From contig NZ_JACA01000042.1 of assembly GCF_000520995.1 (NCBI RefSeq), forward strand, positions 62,001-126,000: a DNA stretch of 64,000 bases, given 5' to 3'. The notes below the pieces were generated by a model, which was not told the origin of the DNA, did no database searches, and saw only the letters and a program-made list of their open reading frames with translations. The position numbers and the translations under genes are program-made. Every line of letters begins with the position of its first letter. The stretch's first letter is position 1. Source of the stretch: Aquimarina macrocephali JAMB N27 (GTDB lineage Bacteria; Bacteroidota; Bacteroidia; Flavobacteriales; Flavobacteriaceae). This document shows, piece by piece, positions 1 to 9,351 of this stretch.

Positions 1-1614
1 GTTCCCGAGAAATATAATTTAAAATATGTGTTTTCTAATGATAAGTTTTATGACCCTATCTTATATTTCTGTGGCTGGCAGAGGCTGCGACAATTAGAAA
101 ACGGGATTATGGTTTGGGAAAAACTAAATGTTCCTCCGTTATCCAGTATTTTACCCAAAGAAGATGTTCCCACGTTTCAAAAATTAATGTGGGGTTTAAT
201 TCCATTATGTACTGTATTATTGGCATTTATTATTAATATACAGTTGATATGGATACATGCTTTAAAAGCTAAACATAAAAGTTTTCCTGTATATTTTAAG
301 TATGGAATACACTATAAGGGATTTCAAAAATCAATTTTTAAAGCATCTTATCTATGGGGATTCCTAATGTTGATTTTTACGGGATATGGTTTTTATTTGA
401 TATACATAAAAAATGTAAAACAGATAAGCCCTGTTAATGTAACAGAATCATATTATGATGCATTGGATTTTAAAGAATTTGAAAGGGCATACTCTTATCT
501 GGATCCGAAAAGTGATAAAACTATGGATCAATATATGTTAGAGGTTGCGGTAACAGATGGACTATTAAGCTCATATGCCAAATTAGATGAGATTAATGTA
601 GACATTATTGCACAAACTGATAGTACGGCCAAAGCTAAAGTAATTACTTATTGGATCACTCCATTAGAAAAAATAGATAAAATATTTTATCATAAGTTGA
701 TAAAATATGGCAAAAAGTGGTTTGTAAAGCCATTACCATATGATTTGGATATTCCTCCGGATCAATTATTTGCAGAAAACATCACTGCTTTTTATAATCA
801 TGGAAGACGTAGAGTTAGTTCTGAACAGACCTACCATGAAGATGTTCTTAAACAACCTGTATTAGAGGTGTTATCGGCAAAAATTATTGAATGTAGAGAT
901 CAATATAGCCTTATAGGCGAAATACAAAATATCGATAATATACCAGCAGATGTTGTAATCACTGGCACATTATATAATAGTAATGATGAAAAATTAGCGA
1001 GATACAATGCCAAACATCAAATGAAACATAAATTAATGCCTAAGGAAATTACTAGTTTCCGGATTAATTTTGAAGGAATTGCCTGGATAGATAAAGAGGA
1101 CCATAAGCCTAAGACTTTTGACCCTGATCAGTTTACAGCAATGAAGTTTGATGAAAAACCTGCTAAATTCAACTTGCAATGTGCAGGAAATGTAACAACA
1201 GTAGATTTATATAAAGGAGTTGCAATTAATGAACTCTCTATAAAAAATGATCATGTAGAAGGAGTTTTATTTAACTCTGGACTAGAAGAGGTTACCATTC
1301 CTTTACTGTTAGTTTCTTATTACAATAAGGATCATGAACTAGTATGGGTAGATCATCAATATTTACCAGAAGGTATTCGCCCACAACGTAAACAATATTT
1401 TGATTATCGATTGTTAGATTTATCAGGGGTAAATACTATTAATAAAGATTTGAAAAACGTTTTTGTAAATGGACTATTAAATACTTTAATTAGTAGTAAA
1501 GTGGTTCCTAGTAGAAAAGTTGAACACCAATCAGCACAATTTTTACCAATAGAAGGAAAAGGGTTTAGTTATATTAAATTTGAAATTAATACCTATATCG
1601 GAGCACCAAATTAA
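1..1614 (+). CDS. C-terminal part of a large membrane protein (5' end outside window)
   Basis: The reading frame is open to the left edge, so the GTG at base 28 is probably not the real start. Two hydrophobic segments are visible, at roughly residues 53-78 and 106-127 counted from that GTG, followed by about 400 polar residues that should face the periplasm. Residues about 135-250 have the look of an NTF2-like domain (a short helix followed by curved strands), which is inference from pattern only. I do not recognise the family. Its stop overlaps the next start (TAATG), and the next two genes are also membrane-anchored surface proteins, one a glycosidase, so a role in exopolysaccharide assembly or export is likely but unproven. 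Confidence 0.6.
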   Translation, partial: VPEKYNLKYVFSNDKFYDPILYFCGWQRLRQLENGIMVWEKLNVPPLSSILPKEDVPTFQKLMWGLIPLCTVLLAFIINIQLIWIHALKAKHKSFPVYFKYGIHYKGFQKSIFKASYLWGFLMLIFTGYGFYLIYIKNVKQISPVNVTESYYDALDFKEFERAYSYLDPKSDKTMDQYMLEVAVTDGLLSSYAKLDEINVDIIAQTDSTAKAKVITYWITPLEKIDKIFYHKLIKYGKKWFVKPLPYDLDIPPDQLFAENITAFYNHGRRRVSSEQTYHEDVLKQPVLEVLSAKIIECRDQYSLIGEIQNIDNIPADVVITGTLYNSNDEKLARYNAKHQMKHKLMPKEITSFRINFEGIAWIDKEDHKPKTFDPDQFTAMKFDEKPAKFNLQCAGNVTTVDLYKGVAINELSIKNDHVEGVLFNSGLEEVTIPLLLVSYYNKDHELVWVDHQYLPEGIRPQRKQYFDYRLLDLSGVNTINKDLKNVFVNGLLNTLISSKVVPSRKVEHQSAQFLPIEGKGFSYIKFEINTYIGAPN

Positions 1615-2849
1615 TGAAGCTAAGAAAGAAACATATTATTCTACTACTGCTAGAGTCATTAATTTGTACCATAAGTATAGCTTTTACGACTGTTCTAGAA
1701 AAAACAGACGAAGTTTCTGCAGTGTTATTAACCAAAGAAAGAGTGTTTGAAGCAGGAAATACTATTGTGTTAGATTTTAAACTTAATACGCCTGTTAGGA
1801 CTCAACTTTTTATACATTCTTCTTTTGGAAGTAATGTAATCGATTCTGATGAACAGAATACAGCTCATTTTGTCGTTCCAGAGTTTATGGCAAAGAAAAA
1901 AGGGTTAGTATCGTATACCTTACTTGGTGGGTCAGGGAGTTTATATGAAGGTGAAATACGAATCATACCTAATACCAAAACAAAAGTGCATTTAGAATCC
2001 TATATTGGACCTCCTAGTATCATAGCAGGAGGAGAAGATTATACAATGCAAATTATCGTTCCTACTGATTCTTATGATAATCCATTGCCGGATAGTACAG
2101 CAGTATTGATCAGGCATCAATTTTTGGATATAGAAAAAGAAAGCATATTGCAAAGCAAAGATATGATAGGCTGGATAAACATATTCTCTTATGAGCAATC
2201 AGGACGAATATTATTGTTTTCGAAAGTTGGCGGGACGGTTTCTAAAGAGTTTTCTGTTGAGGTATATCCTTCGTTACCAGAAAATTTTGAGATTAAAAGT
2301 AATCGAAAACATGCATATGCAGATGGTAATCAAATTACAGAGTTTATTACTTCTATCATAAAAGATGAATATGGCAATATAGTAAGTGATGGCTCCCTTG
2401 TTAAATTTGTAATTAGAGATGCAAAAGGATTACTATTGCATACACAAGGAAGTACTGTTAATGGCCAGGCGGTAGGTAAAATTTTACATCCCGATCACAA
2501 AGATACGTGGCAAATTAAAGCCTATGTACCAGGAATGGCAGAGAGCAATACATTAACTATAGCATATACTCAGGTTTTGAATGATTTTGAAGTGAAATTT
2601 AACGATGATAATCGAGAGATTACTATTGGGCCTCTGATAAGTTTTATGGAACAATTGATCCCCGATGGAACTATAGTAAAGATTGATATTTTTAAGGATA
2701 ATCAAAAAATAGAAACCAGAATTAAGACTTCTTCACAAGGGATCGTTAGATTCCTTTTACAGGATGGGTTTTATGTTTCTGGGAACTATGATATTCAAAT
2801 CAAAGCTTTAGGAATACAAAAAGAATTTAAGAATATAGCACTAAAATGA
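1614..2849 (+). CDS. Membrane-anchored or secreted Ig-like (invasin/Big-type) domain protein
   Basis: It starts with a basic stretch and a hydrophobic segment (residues 7-25) that is a signal peptide or anchor. The remaining 380 residues are beta-rich, and two or three Ig-like modules seem present. The segment near residues 235-320, with the phrase DEYGNIVSDGSLVKF, resembles a Big_1/invasin-type fold. No catalytic motif is visible. It is translationally coupled at both ends: TAATG with the preceding gene and ATGA with the following one. It probably works as a periplasmic or surface partner of the neighbouring membrane protein and glycosidase. The domain assignment is by pattern, not alignment. 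Confidence 0.6.
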   Translation: MKLRKKHIILLLLESLICTISIAFTTVLEKTDEVSAVLLTKERVFEAGNTIVLDFKLNTPVRTQLFIHSSFGSNVIDSDEQNTAHFVVPEFMAKKKGLVSYTLLGGSGSLYEGEIRIIPNTKTKVHLESYIGPPSIIAGGEDYTMQIIVPTDSYDNPLPDSTAVLIRHQFLDIEKESILQSKDMIGWINIFSYEQSGRILLFSKVGGTVSKEFSVEVYPSLPENFEIKSNRKHAYADGNQITEFITSIIKDEYGNIVSDGSLVKFVIRDAKGLLLHTQGSTVNGQAVGKILHPDHKDTWQIKAYVPGMAESNTLTIAYTQVLNDFEVKFNDDNREITIGPLISFMEQLIPDGTIVKIDIFKDNQKIETRIKTSSQGIVRFLLQDGFYVSGNYDIQIKALGIQKEFKNIALK

Positions 2850-4393
2850 TAAGCTGGAATAGAAACATATATAGATCAATCATCATCATTTCTTTTGTTG
2901 GAGTCATTATATTAATACTCTTTGGTATCAGCCAGACATTATCTTATCTTACTACAGGAGCAGATCGAACTTCGATGCTACATCTGGCTTTACATAAAGA
3001 GCAAGTGTATTTACCCAAATTAAAATGGAAAGACACGATTAACCCCGGGCGACCTATAGAAAAACAGACGTTACAGGATATAGAACAAGATTACCTTAAT
3101 GCATGGTATATACGCAATGCAGCATACCAAACTAATAAACAAGAGGGAATAGAGGATTACTATACTAAAAGTGCACAGAAACATATTGTTACATCATTAG
3201 TATCCAACAAAGAAAAAGATATTGCTATACATAGCACCACCACTTCTCATAATGTAGCATTAGATTTTTATAGCGCAGATGGCCAATTAGCAGTTATAAC
3301 AGATACAGGTGTAAAAGAATATCAAAGAGTTTATCGCGATAATGAACTACTATTAGAAACAGAGTTGCAATCAGACTATCAGGTGATGTTAATGTTAGAA
3401 GATGGTTTTTGGCGAATACGCCATATGGTAAAAGAGAAAAATTATTCATCAGATCCTGTAATGCAAACCAATAACTCGATTAAAGTTATAGGAGAAAAAA
3501 TATTTGTAGAAGATAAAGAATACCAGATCAAAGGGATTAACTACTATCCACAGAAAACACCATGGGATATGTTTGGTGATGATTATGACATTAATGTCAT
3601 TGGTGCCGATTTTGATGTTATTAAGAATGCAGGCTTAAATACGATACGAATTTTTATACCCTATGAAGTTTTTGGAAAAGCTAAGGTGAAAACAGAAAAA
3701 TTAGAAAAACTTAAACAAGTATTAGATAAGGCAGAAGCCAAAAACCTTAAAGTTATTGTTACATTATTTGATTTTTATGGGGATTACTCTGTATTGGATT
3801 GGACATTAACCCATCGCCATGCAGAACAAATTGTAAGTGTTTTTACAAATCATAACGCTATCCTTGCCTGGGATATAAAAAATGAACCTAACCTGGATTT
3901 TGATAGCAGAGGAAAAGAAAATGTATTGGCCTGGCTAAAAGAAATGACTCGTCAAATCAAACAATTCGATCCTAATCACTTGATTACTATAGGGTGGTCT
4001 GATACAGCATCTGCTAGTTTACTACAGGATGAAGTAGATATTATCTCTTTTCATTACTATCTGGACATCAATACTTTTTCTGAAGCGTATACTACAATGA
4101 GTGCAAAAATTGAGAAACCTATGGTTTTACAAGAATTTGGATTATCTTCTAGCAGGGGACTTTGGAGTCCTTTTGGTCCTTCAGAAAAAGGGCAAGCCAA
4201 TTATTATAAACAATTTCAAGAGATCATTAAACAAGATAATATCCATTACCTCTCCTGGACTTTATATGATTTTGATGAGGTGCCTAGTGCCGTGGTAGGT
4301 AAATTACCTTGGCGAAAACATAAACAAAAATACTTTGGGTTTATTGATCGCAATGGAAATAAGAAACCTGCTTTTGAGTTTATAAGTAAGTAA
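2846..4393 (+). CDS. Membrane-anchored clan GH-A glycoside hydrolase (GH5/GH2-like)
   Basis: It hydrolyses or transfers beta-linked sugars outside the cytoplasmic membrane. A single transmembrane segment lies at residues 11-35. Residues about 70-200 resemble an NTF2/SnoaL-like module. A TIM-barrel glycosidase domain fills residues about 210-515. The clan GH-A signature is clear: the acid/base Glu347 follows Asn346 in the motif KNEPN, and the nucleophile Glu430 lies in VLQEFG. The start overlaps the previous stop as ATGA, so all three genes form one operon. Substrate cannot be read from the sequence. A glucan or exopolysaccharide made by the same locus is the natural guess. Confidence 0.8.
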   Translation: MISWNRNIYRSIIIISFVGVIILILFGISQTLSYLTTGADRTSMLHLALHKEQVYLPKLKWKDTINPGRPIEKQTLQDIEQDYLNAWYIRNAAYQTNKQEGIEDYYTKSAQKHIVTSLVSNKEKDIAIHSTTTSHNVALDFYSADGQLAVITDTGVKEYQRVYRDNELLLETELQSDYQVMLMLEDGFWRIRHMVKEKNYSSDPVMQTNNSIKVIGEKIFVEDKEYQIKGINYYPQKTPWDMFGDDYDINVIGADFDVIKNAGLNTIRIFIPYEVFGKAKVKTEKLEKLKQVLDKAEAKNLKVIVTLFDFYGDYSVLDWTLTHRHAEQIVSVFTNHNAILAWDIKNEPNLDFDSRGKENVLAWLKEMTRQIKQFDPNHLITIGWSDTASASLLQDEVDIISFHYYLDINTFSEAYTTMSAKIEKPMVLQEFGLSSSRGLWSPFGPSEKGQANYYKQFQEIIKQDNIHYLSWTLYDFDEVPSAVVGKLPWRKHKQKYFGFIDRNGNKKPAFEFISK

Positions 4394-4490
4394 ATTTGAA
4401 CCGACGCAGTTTTCTGATATCAAAATGAGGTCAATATTACTCATCCAATGATAGGCATTGAAACATATAAACAGATATTACCCTAAATAT

Positions 4491-5441
4491 TTAATTTTGA
4501 AGGATTAACTTTTTATTCAAAATTAAACCCTCATTGCTATAGACAGAGATAATGTATAATCCTTCTTGTATACCTTTAAAGAGATGCTTTTTAGAATTAC
4601 TTTCAAGATTAGCTTCTAATATCTTAAGTCCTTTTAATGAATATAAATAAATTGTGAATTGTTTTTCTTGATCTGTTTCGATAGAAATCGATCCATTAGA
4701 ACTCATTGGGTTTTGAAATTTGATAGCTACCTTATCTGTAGATTCATTGTTTATTTCAGAAACCACATCACATCCAATAAATTGATTTTGACCATAAAAA
4801 GTAGTATTTGGCGAAAAACTTATATCCCGATCGATTATAGAATTATTATAAATGTCTACAACCTTAAAATCATAAGGCCCTAAATTTTGATCATCTCTCC
4901 AAGTGATTACAAAAAAATCATTACTATTATTCTTTGCACGAAACACCTCTTTGAAATCATTGTTTTGATACCTGAAATACAGTTTCTTAACGGTCGATTT
5001 GGTGTTTACAACCATTACTCTCTTTTCTGATGCAAAGGAACTTTTGGAATAATAATACCCCATATTTCCCTGTTCGGGACAAGTTGTGATTTTCCATGTA
5101 ACGTTAACATTACCCAGGAGAGTATCTCCCAGTTTGGCAAAAGTCTTTTTATGAATGTCTAATCCATGAGTACCAGATTTATCCATTACTTTTACAATAA
5201 CACTGCCTTTGTTGGAACTTACTTTTAAACATGTATTACAAAGTCTTTCTGCTTGATAATCCGTAGCTCTAAGTGCAGCATATAATGTATCATTAGCCAT
5301 TGGGGAGTATCCACATGATGTAGTAGCATTTGTCACGTGATGGTACTTTGCCACTCCTGACCAAACCCTATTGTCACATTGTTGGGCAACCACGGAAAGA
5401 CTAAATAGAAAAAACAATAAAAAATACTGGGAATTAAGCAT
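4491..5441 (-). CDS. Expansin-like (double-psi beta-barrel) secreted protein with T9SS type A sorting tail
   Basis: A signal peptide (residues 1-19, ending VVAQ) is followed by an RlpA/expansin-type double-psi barrel, with the motifs GVAKYHH, TSCGYSP and GTHGLDIHKKTF; the last carries the Asp that expansins conserve. Residues about 125-225 fit the second, CBM63-like expansin domain. The last 75 residues have a type A T9SS sorting-domain pattern (YSLKG..ILEAN, then a GLYIISV strand). Expansins loosen cellulose or cell-wall networks without hydrolysis. Bacterial copies are patchily distributed and often considered horizontally acquired. The expansin call is fairly secure; the second domain is less so. 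Confidence 0.75.
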   Translation of the reverse strand: MLNSQYFLLFFLFSLSVVAQQCDNRVWSGVAKYHHVTNATTSCGYSPMANDTLYAALRATDYQAERLCNTCLKVSSNKGSVIVKVMDKSGTHGLDIHKKTFAKLGDTLLGNVNVTWKITTCPEQGNMGYYYSKSSFASEKRVMVVNTKSTVKKLYFRYQNNDFKEVFRAKNNSNDFFVITWRDDQNLGPYDFKVVDIYNNSIIDRDISFSPNTTFYGQNQFIGCDVVSEINNESTDKVAIKFQNPMSSNGSISIETDQEKQFTIYLYSLKGLKILEANLESNSKKHLFKGIQEGLYIISVYSNEGLILNKKLILQN

Positions 5442-5779
5442 ATAAATTACGATTAATTTGAAGTGAAATAGAACCTTGTGTATAAAAGAATATTTAGTAA
5501 GCTTTAATAACTAACTCATGCCATAGATTTATAGTATAATGCTATGCGTTTATTTCTTTTTTTAAAGGAAATAAAGGGTATGAATTGAACCTTATATTAA
5601 ACATATTCAAGAAAAAGAAAACAAATTGAATTTAACCAGAATACATTCGCATAATAGCAACTATTATACAAAGCTATTTAAAAAAAAACACTCTATTGTT
5701 TTTGCAATAGAGTGTTTTACAGTTACGACAAATCATTAAGTTTGGGGGCAATCCTGCCAGTATGCAGGCAGAAATGTTT
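5442..5779. other. Intergenic region between expansin-like gene and GT4 gene
   Basis: About 340 bases between two minus-strand genes. The left part is presumably the promoter region of the expansin-like gene, but I find no clean TAnnTTTG box. The right part carries the terminator hairpin listed separately and a weaker five-base-pair stem (CCTGC/GCAGG near 5754-5769) just past the glycosyltransferase stop. I see no convincing small gene. Confidence 0.5.
5680..5716 (-). terminator. Rho-independent terminator of the GT4 gene
   Basis: A perfect 12-bp inverted repeat pairs 5687-5698 with 5705-5716 around a six-base loop. On the minus strand the stem is followed by a run of about nine T residues (A-run at 5680-5688 on the plus strand). 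Short T-runs on the other side mean it may work in both directions. Confidence 0.85.
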
Positions 5780-6997
5780 TTATAAAGAAGCCCCTTTATA
5801 TGTCTTTTCAATTTTGCGAGCGTTATTTTTTTTAATAGCATTAAACTGCTCTATATACATTGCTGTAATTTTACTCATCGGTAAGGCAGTTGCTGCTTTA
5901 TAATTTGCTTTTCCTAAAGCAGTACGATATGCAGGGTCCATGACTATTTTTTCGATAGCATCGGCCAGGCTATCTACACTTTCCGGATTAAAGAATTCTC
6001 CTTGGTATCCTTCGTCTTTTACTAATAAACTTAGATCTCCTAAATCTGGCATAACCACAGCTTTACCATAACTTCCTGCTTGATGCAATACACCAGAACT
6101 ACCCGTTGTAGAGGTATAAGGAAATACGACCATTGCACTTTCTGTAAAGATTCGAGGCACATCTGCTTCTTCTACATAACCAGTAAAAGTGAGTTGAGGT
6201 ACATCTGTATATTTTTCTTTCATCGATTGTAGATATCCAATAACATTAGGATTATCGGTTCCAGCAATTACAATCTCTAAATCAATATTTGTTCTTGATC
6301 GTATTTTTTCTACCGCTTCAATCATGATTTCTACCTTTTTGTAGGTGCCAAATTTACCAAAAGTCATAATTTGTAATGGACCTTCTGGAAGCGTGTATTT
6401 TGGTTCTTCAGGTATTTCAAAAGTTCCATGAGGAATCTGCACTACATTTTCAGTTTTATATTTCGCTTTTAAAATATGTACATATTTGTCAATAGTAACG
6501 GCAACGATATCTGCAGATAAAATAAACCGGGTGAGTGTTGTTCCTATCCCGTTATAGATTTTTTGTAAAACTTTATTTTTTGTAAACCCAGAGCTTTCCA
6601 GATCTACTTGCTCCATAATATTGTGTAACAGAACTATAGTTGGTATTTTGTTAAAAACACAACGTTTGGGTAGTAATAAACCAAGTGCTGCAGCTATTTT
6701 TTTATCTCCGAATTTCATAAACTGAAGATTGAACAATACTGCATCTGGACGAGTTTGTCTAATAGCTTTCATGACAGAGAAGATGTTACTATAGCTATTA
6801 AATTTCCAACATTGTTTAACGACTACATTACATCCTTTTTCTTCAAAAACTGTATCAGCGTCATTAGGAGATACATCGGTTAATAAAATAAGTTCGGATA
6901 CCTCGGCATGCTGTCTAAAATGTTTTACCAGGTGGTATGCATATTCATTTAAAGTTACTTTACTAGGCGGATATGCTGTTACAATTGCTAATTTCAT
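5780..6997 (-). CDS. Glycosyltransferase family 4 (GT-B fold)
   Basis: It transfers a sugar from a nucleotide-sugar donor to a lipid-linked or polymer acceptor at the cytoplasmic membrane. Signs of the family are the N-terminal Rossmann start (KLAIVTAYPPSK), the linker strand MTFGKFGTYKKVE, and the donor-binding segment near residues 300-340 (VVFPYTSTTGSSGVLHQAG, then GKAVVMPDLGD). In this segment the usual E-x7-E acidic pair of GT4 is not obvious. Length (405 aa) is normal. It precedes a strong terminator and lies in a run of surface-glycan genes (flippase, second glycosyltransferase), so exopolysaccharide or O-antigen-like assembly is the likely pathway. Acceptor and sugar are unknown. Confidence 0.85.
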   Translation of the reverse strand: MKLAIVTAYPPSKVTLNEYAYHLVKHFRQHAEVSELILLTDVSPNDADTVFEEKGCNVVVKQCWKFNSYSNIFSVMKAIRQTRPDAVLFNLQFMKFGDKKIAAALGLLLPKRCVFNKIPTIVLLHNIMEQVDLESSGFTKNKVLQKIYNGIGTTLTRFILSADIVAVTIDKYVHILKAKYKTENVVQIPHGTFEIPEEPKYTLPEGPLQIMTFGKFGTYKKVEIMIEAVEKIRSRTNIDLEIVIAGTDNPNVIGYLQSMKEKYTDVPQLTFTGYVEEADVPRIFTESAMVVFPYTSTTGSSGVLHQAGSYGKAVVMPDLGDLSLLVKDEGYQGEFFNPESVDSLADAIEKIVMDPAYRTALGKANYKAATALPMSKITAMYIEQFNAIKKNNARKIEKTYKGASL

Positions 6998-7245
6998 CTG
7001 TTGAATTTTGTGTTCTTTTTAGAAACAGACAGAGACGAATTAAAATCGAGTAGAAATCTTATTGGTTATATAGGTTTCAAGATTTTAGGACGAATGGGGT
7101 ACGTCTTTATTTTTTGATATAATAAACTACAATTTATAATAACCTAACAACAAAAACAACTGAAACATAAGAAGAATGATTATAGTGTTGCCGATCAGAA
7201 AGAATTTTATAAGACTATTACAGGTAATAAACTTATATACCTAGA

Positions 7246-7545
7246 TTAGTAATTTTCTCTAAAAATATGATTTGCTTTATTTTTTTTGAAAGCATTTACT
7301 ATTACATTATTTTCTTTTCCTAAAACAAAAAGTATTTTACTTCTTCTATTTGCTTTTGCATAGATGTCTTTTAAAACTTTTATTGCTTTTTTGTCGATTT
7401 TATTTACTTTTTTTAAAGACATTACTACTTCTTCATAATGATCTAATAAGTAGTTAAAATGATCTCTTACTACTTCTGTATTATCCAAAGTAAAGTTACC
7501 TATTACTTCAAATGTTCCTGACGTATTTATTATTTGTAGTTTCAT
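7246..7545 (-). CDS. STAS-domain protein with altered phospho-site (non-canonical SpoIIAA-like)
   Basis: A single STAS domain of 99 residues, co-linear with the neighbouring 98-residue protein. In canonical anti-sigma-factor antagonists a Ser or Thr in a D-x-S-G motif is phosphorylated by a partner kinase. Here the motif reads D51-K52-K53-A54, so the phospho-acceptor is replaced by Lys. The protein can therefore be neither phosphorylated nor switched in the usual way and may be a constitutive binder or structural partner. No anti-sigma kinase or PP2C phosphatase is encoded in the window. It follows its paralogue with a gap of about 30 bases and is probably co-transcribed. Confidence 0.75.
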   Translation of the reverse strand: MKLQIINTSGTFEVIGNFTLDNTEVVRDHFNYLLDHYEEVVMSLKKVNKIDKKAIKVLKDIYAKANRRSKILFVLGKENNVIVNAFKKNKANHIFRENY

Positions 7546-7576
7546 GATATTTTATATTTGGGGGGAGTGTTAAATG

Positions 7577-7873
7577 TTATACGAAATCACTTCTTAGTAT
7601 GTAACTTACTTTACCAAAAGCATTACTTACTTTTTTGTTTTCTTTTCCAATGATGTAAAAAATCTTGTTGCTTTCCATAGCATTTCTGAATAACTTGGTC
7701 AATACCGTAACACCTGAAGCATCAATTTTTTTAACCTTGTCAATACACAATATCACTTTGTCTGAATTGAATAATAGCTTCTCAAAATGATGTTGTAGAG
7801 ATTTGGTATTTTCTGCTACAATACTTCCTTTAATTTCAAAAATCCCTTGATTTTTAGTAATTCTTAAAGCCAT
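7577..7873 (-). CDS. STAS-domain protein (SpoIIAA-like anti-sigma antagonist)
   Basis: A single STAS domain of 98 residues. The conserved phosphorylation motif is intact at D51-A52-S53-G54, after the hydrophobic strand KVILCIDKVKKI. Family members bind anti-sigma factors or scaffold proteins and are controlled by Ser phosphorylation. It lies between a flippase gene and a second STAS gene with the same register but no Ser, so the two look like a duplication in which one copy lost switching. The proximity to glycan-export genes suggests control of surface polysaccharide, as in other STAS-regulated biofilm loci; this is inference. Confidence 0.8.
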   Translation of the reverse strand: MALRITKNQGIFEIKGSIVAENTKSLQHHFEKLLFNSDKVILCIDKVKKIDASGVTVLTKLFRNAMESNKIFYIIGKENKKVSNAFGKVSYILRSDFV

Positions 7874-7975
7874 AACTTATTGTTTTATTGGTTATTAATA
7901 TTTCAAAGATGGATCAGTTTTTTTGCATCTCTACGCTAAATCTGTTGAGGTGCAAGTATCCTTCGATGAATTGAT

Positions 7976-9238
7976 TTAATTGTTCGTTGAGCTTTTTTTA
8001 GATAGCTTCTGATAGCTTATAAAAAAGAAGATTTGAAATATAAGAAGAATAGCCATTGCTATTATTTGCATAATAACAATATCGGATAATGTGTCGTGAA
8101 AGAATATAATAAGTACAACCTGTGAGACCCCTAGTAAAGCCGATAATATAACGGGGATATATTGATCTAAGGATAAAAAATAATAGGCAAAAATGTTAGA
8201 AATAGCAAAAAGTGAAGTTGCAATTGCATATTTCCATAGTAATGGAGCAACACTTAAGTATTCTGAGCCAAACATGATATTGATTACCAATTCGGGAAAT
8301 AGATAACATCCCAGAACAATGGATGCCGAAAGCAGTGTGATATAGAATACATATTTAAATAATATAGGAGCATGGGATTCTCCGTCCTTTTGTTTTTGTA
8401 CTACCTTGGGTAATAGTAACATCACAAACATCCAGGCCACAAAATAAACTACTCTACCAATCAATGCTAATGATGCATACAAACCAGCTTCATAAGTTTC
8501 AAAATAATGTTTAACCATTAGAATGTCGCTATTGTTGATTATGATTTGAGTAAACTCATAGAAAGCCGTTAGCAAGAAAAACTTAATGATATATTTAGAT
8601 TCTGCAGATGGTAGTTTATGCTTTTTTGTGATCTCTATATCTCGCGAATGAAAAGGTAATAACCCAAACAAAAAAGAAATAGCAATACCCAAAGCAACTA
8701 AAATAGAAGATTGTAAACCTAAGGTATATATCAAAATAAGAGTAATAACCAACCTGCTTAACATCTCTCCCTGATAGGTGATTGCAAGACTGTCAAACTT
8801 TTTACTGCCCTGAAACACTCCTCTGTTCACACTCATTATGAAGTAAATAGGAACACCAATCCCAAAAATGGTAAACATAACAGAAGATTGAGTATTAAAA
8901 AGTACTTGAAGTTGTTTGGAAAAAATAAGTAAGAGAGCACCAAAGATAACTCCAACAATACTTGAATATTTATAAATAATATTGATAAAACTTTTAAATA
9001 TTGAATCTTCAAAAATCACAGAAAATTTAGCTGTGGATAGCTGAAATGTCATAGCGATAAAAGATAAAACCAAAAGAAAAGTAATTAATAATGCTGCATC
9101 TGCAAATTGTTCGGGACCTAAGATTCTACCTAATATCAAATTGTATAGATAGTTTCCTCCATTAACAATGATAACGCTGATCATAAATTTTTGTTCAGCA
9201 CTTAATTTTTTTAAAGCAGTATTAAGAATCATATTCAT
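7976..9238 (-). CDS. Oligosaccharide flippase family protein (MOP superfamily, Wzx-like)
   Basis: A 420-residue integral membrane protein with about 12 hydrophobic helices over its whole length. The N-terminal phrase NGGNYLYNLILGRILGPEQFADAAL fits the polysaccharide-synthesis/flippase family within the MOP superfamily. It would flip undecaprenyl-linked repeat units across the inner membrane. The ATG at 9238 is followed by a second in-frame ATG two codons on; either could be used. The glycosyltransferases at 5780 and 13472 and the outer-membrane TPR/barrel protein at 14852 are plausible partners in the same pathway. Confidence 0.85.
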   Translation of the reverse strand: MNMILNTALKKLSAEQKFMISVIIVNGGNYLYNLILGRILGPEQFADAALLITFLLVLSFIAMTFQLSTAKFSVIFEDSIFKSFINIIYKYSSIVGVIFGALLLIFSKQLQVLFNTQSSVMFTIFGIGVPIYFIMSVNRGVFQGSKKFDSLAITYQGEMLSRLVITLILIYTLGLQSSILVALGIAISFLFGLLPFHSRDIEITKKHKLPSAESKYIIKFFLLTAFYEFTQIIINNSDILMVKHYFETYEAGLYASLALIGRVVYFVAWMFVMLLLPKVVQKQKDGESHAPILFKYVFYITLLSASIVLGCYLFPELVINIMFGSEYLSVAPLLWKYAIATSLFAISNIFAYYFLSLDQYIPVILSALLGVSQVVLIIFFHDTLSDIVIMQIIAMAILLIFQIFFFISYQKLSKKSSTNN

Positions 9239-9305
9239 AAAGTTAGTTTTTAATTTTCCAACGTTTACATTTTATTCTAAAAATATTCTCTTTTTGATAA
9301 AACCA

Positions 9306-9333
9306 CTATACTACCTGTTTTTAGGTAGTATAG
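9306..9333 (-). terminator. Terminator hairpin after the 1341-aa T9SS protein gene
   Basis: A perfect 11-bp stem pairs 9306-9316 with 9323-9333 around a six-base loop, about 20 bases past the stop on the minus strand. The following minus-strand bases (GTGGTTTTATC) are moderately T-rich. Confidence 0.7.
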
Positions 9334-9351
9334 CAGCTTTATTGACTATTG

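Noticed and set aside
5712-5903. 63-codon plus-strand frame across the end of the GT4 gene
   Set aside because: It overlaps the terminator and the coding 3' end of a clear gene, with no independent support.
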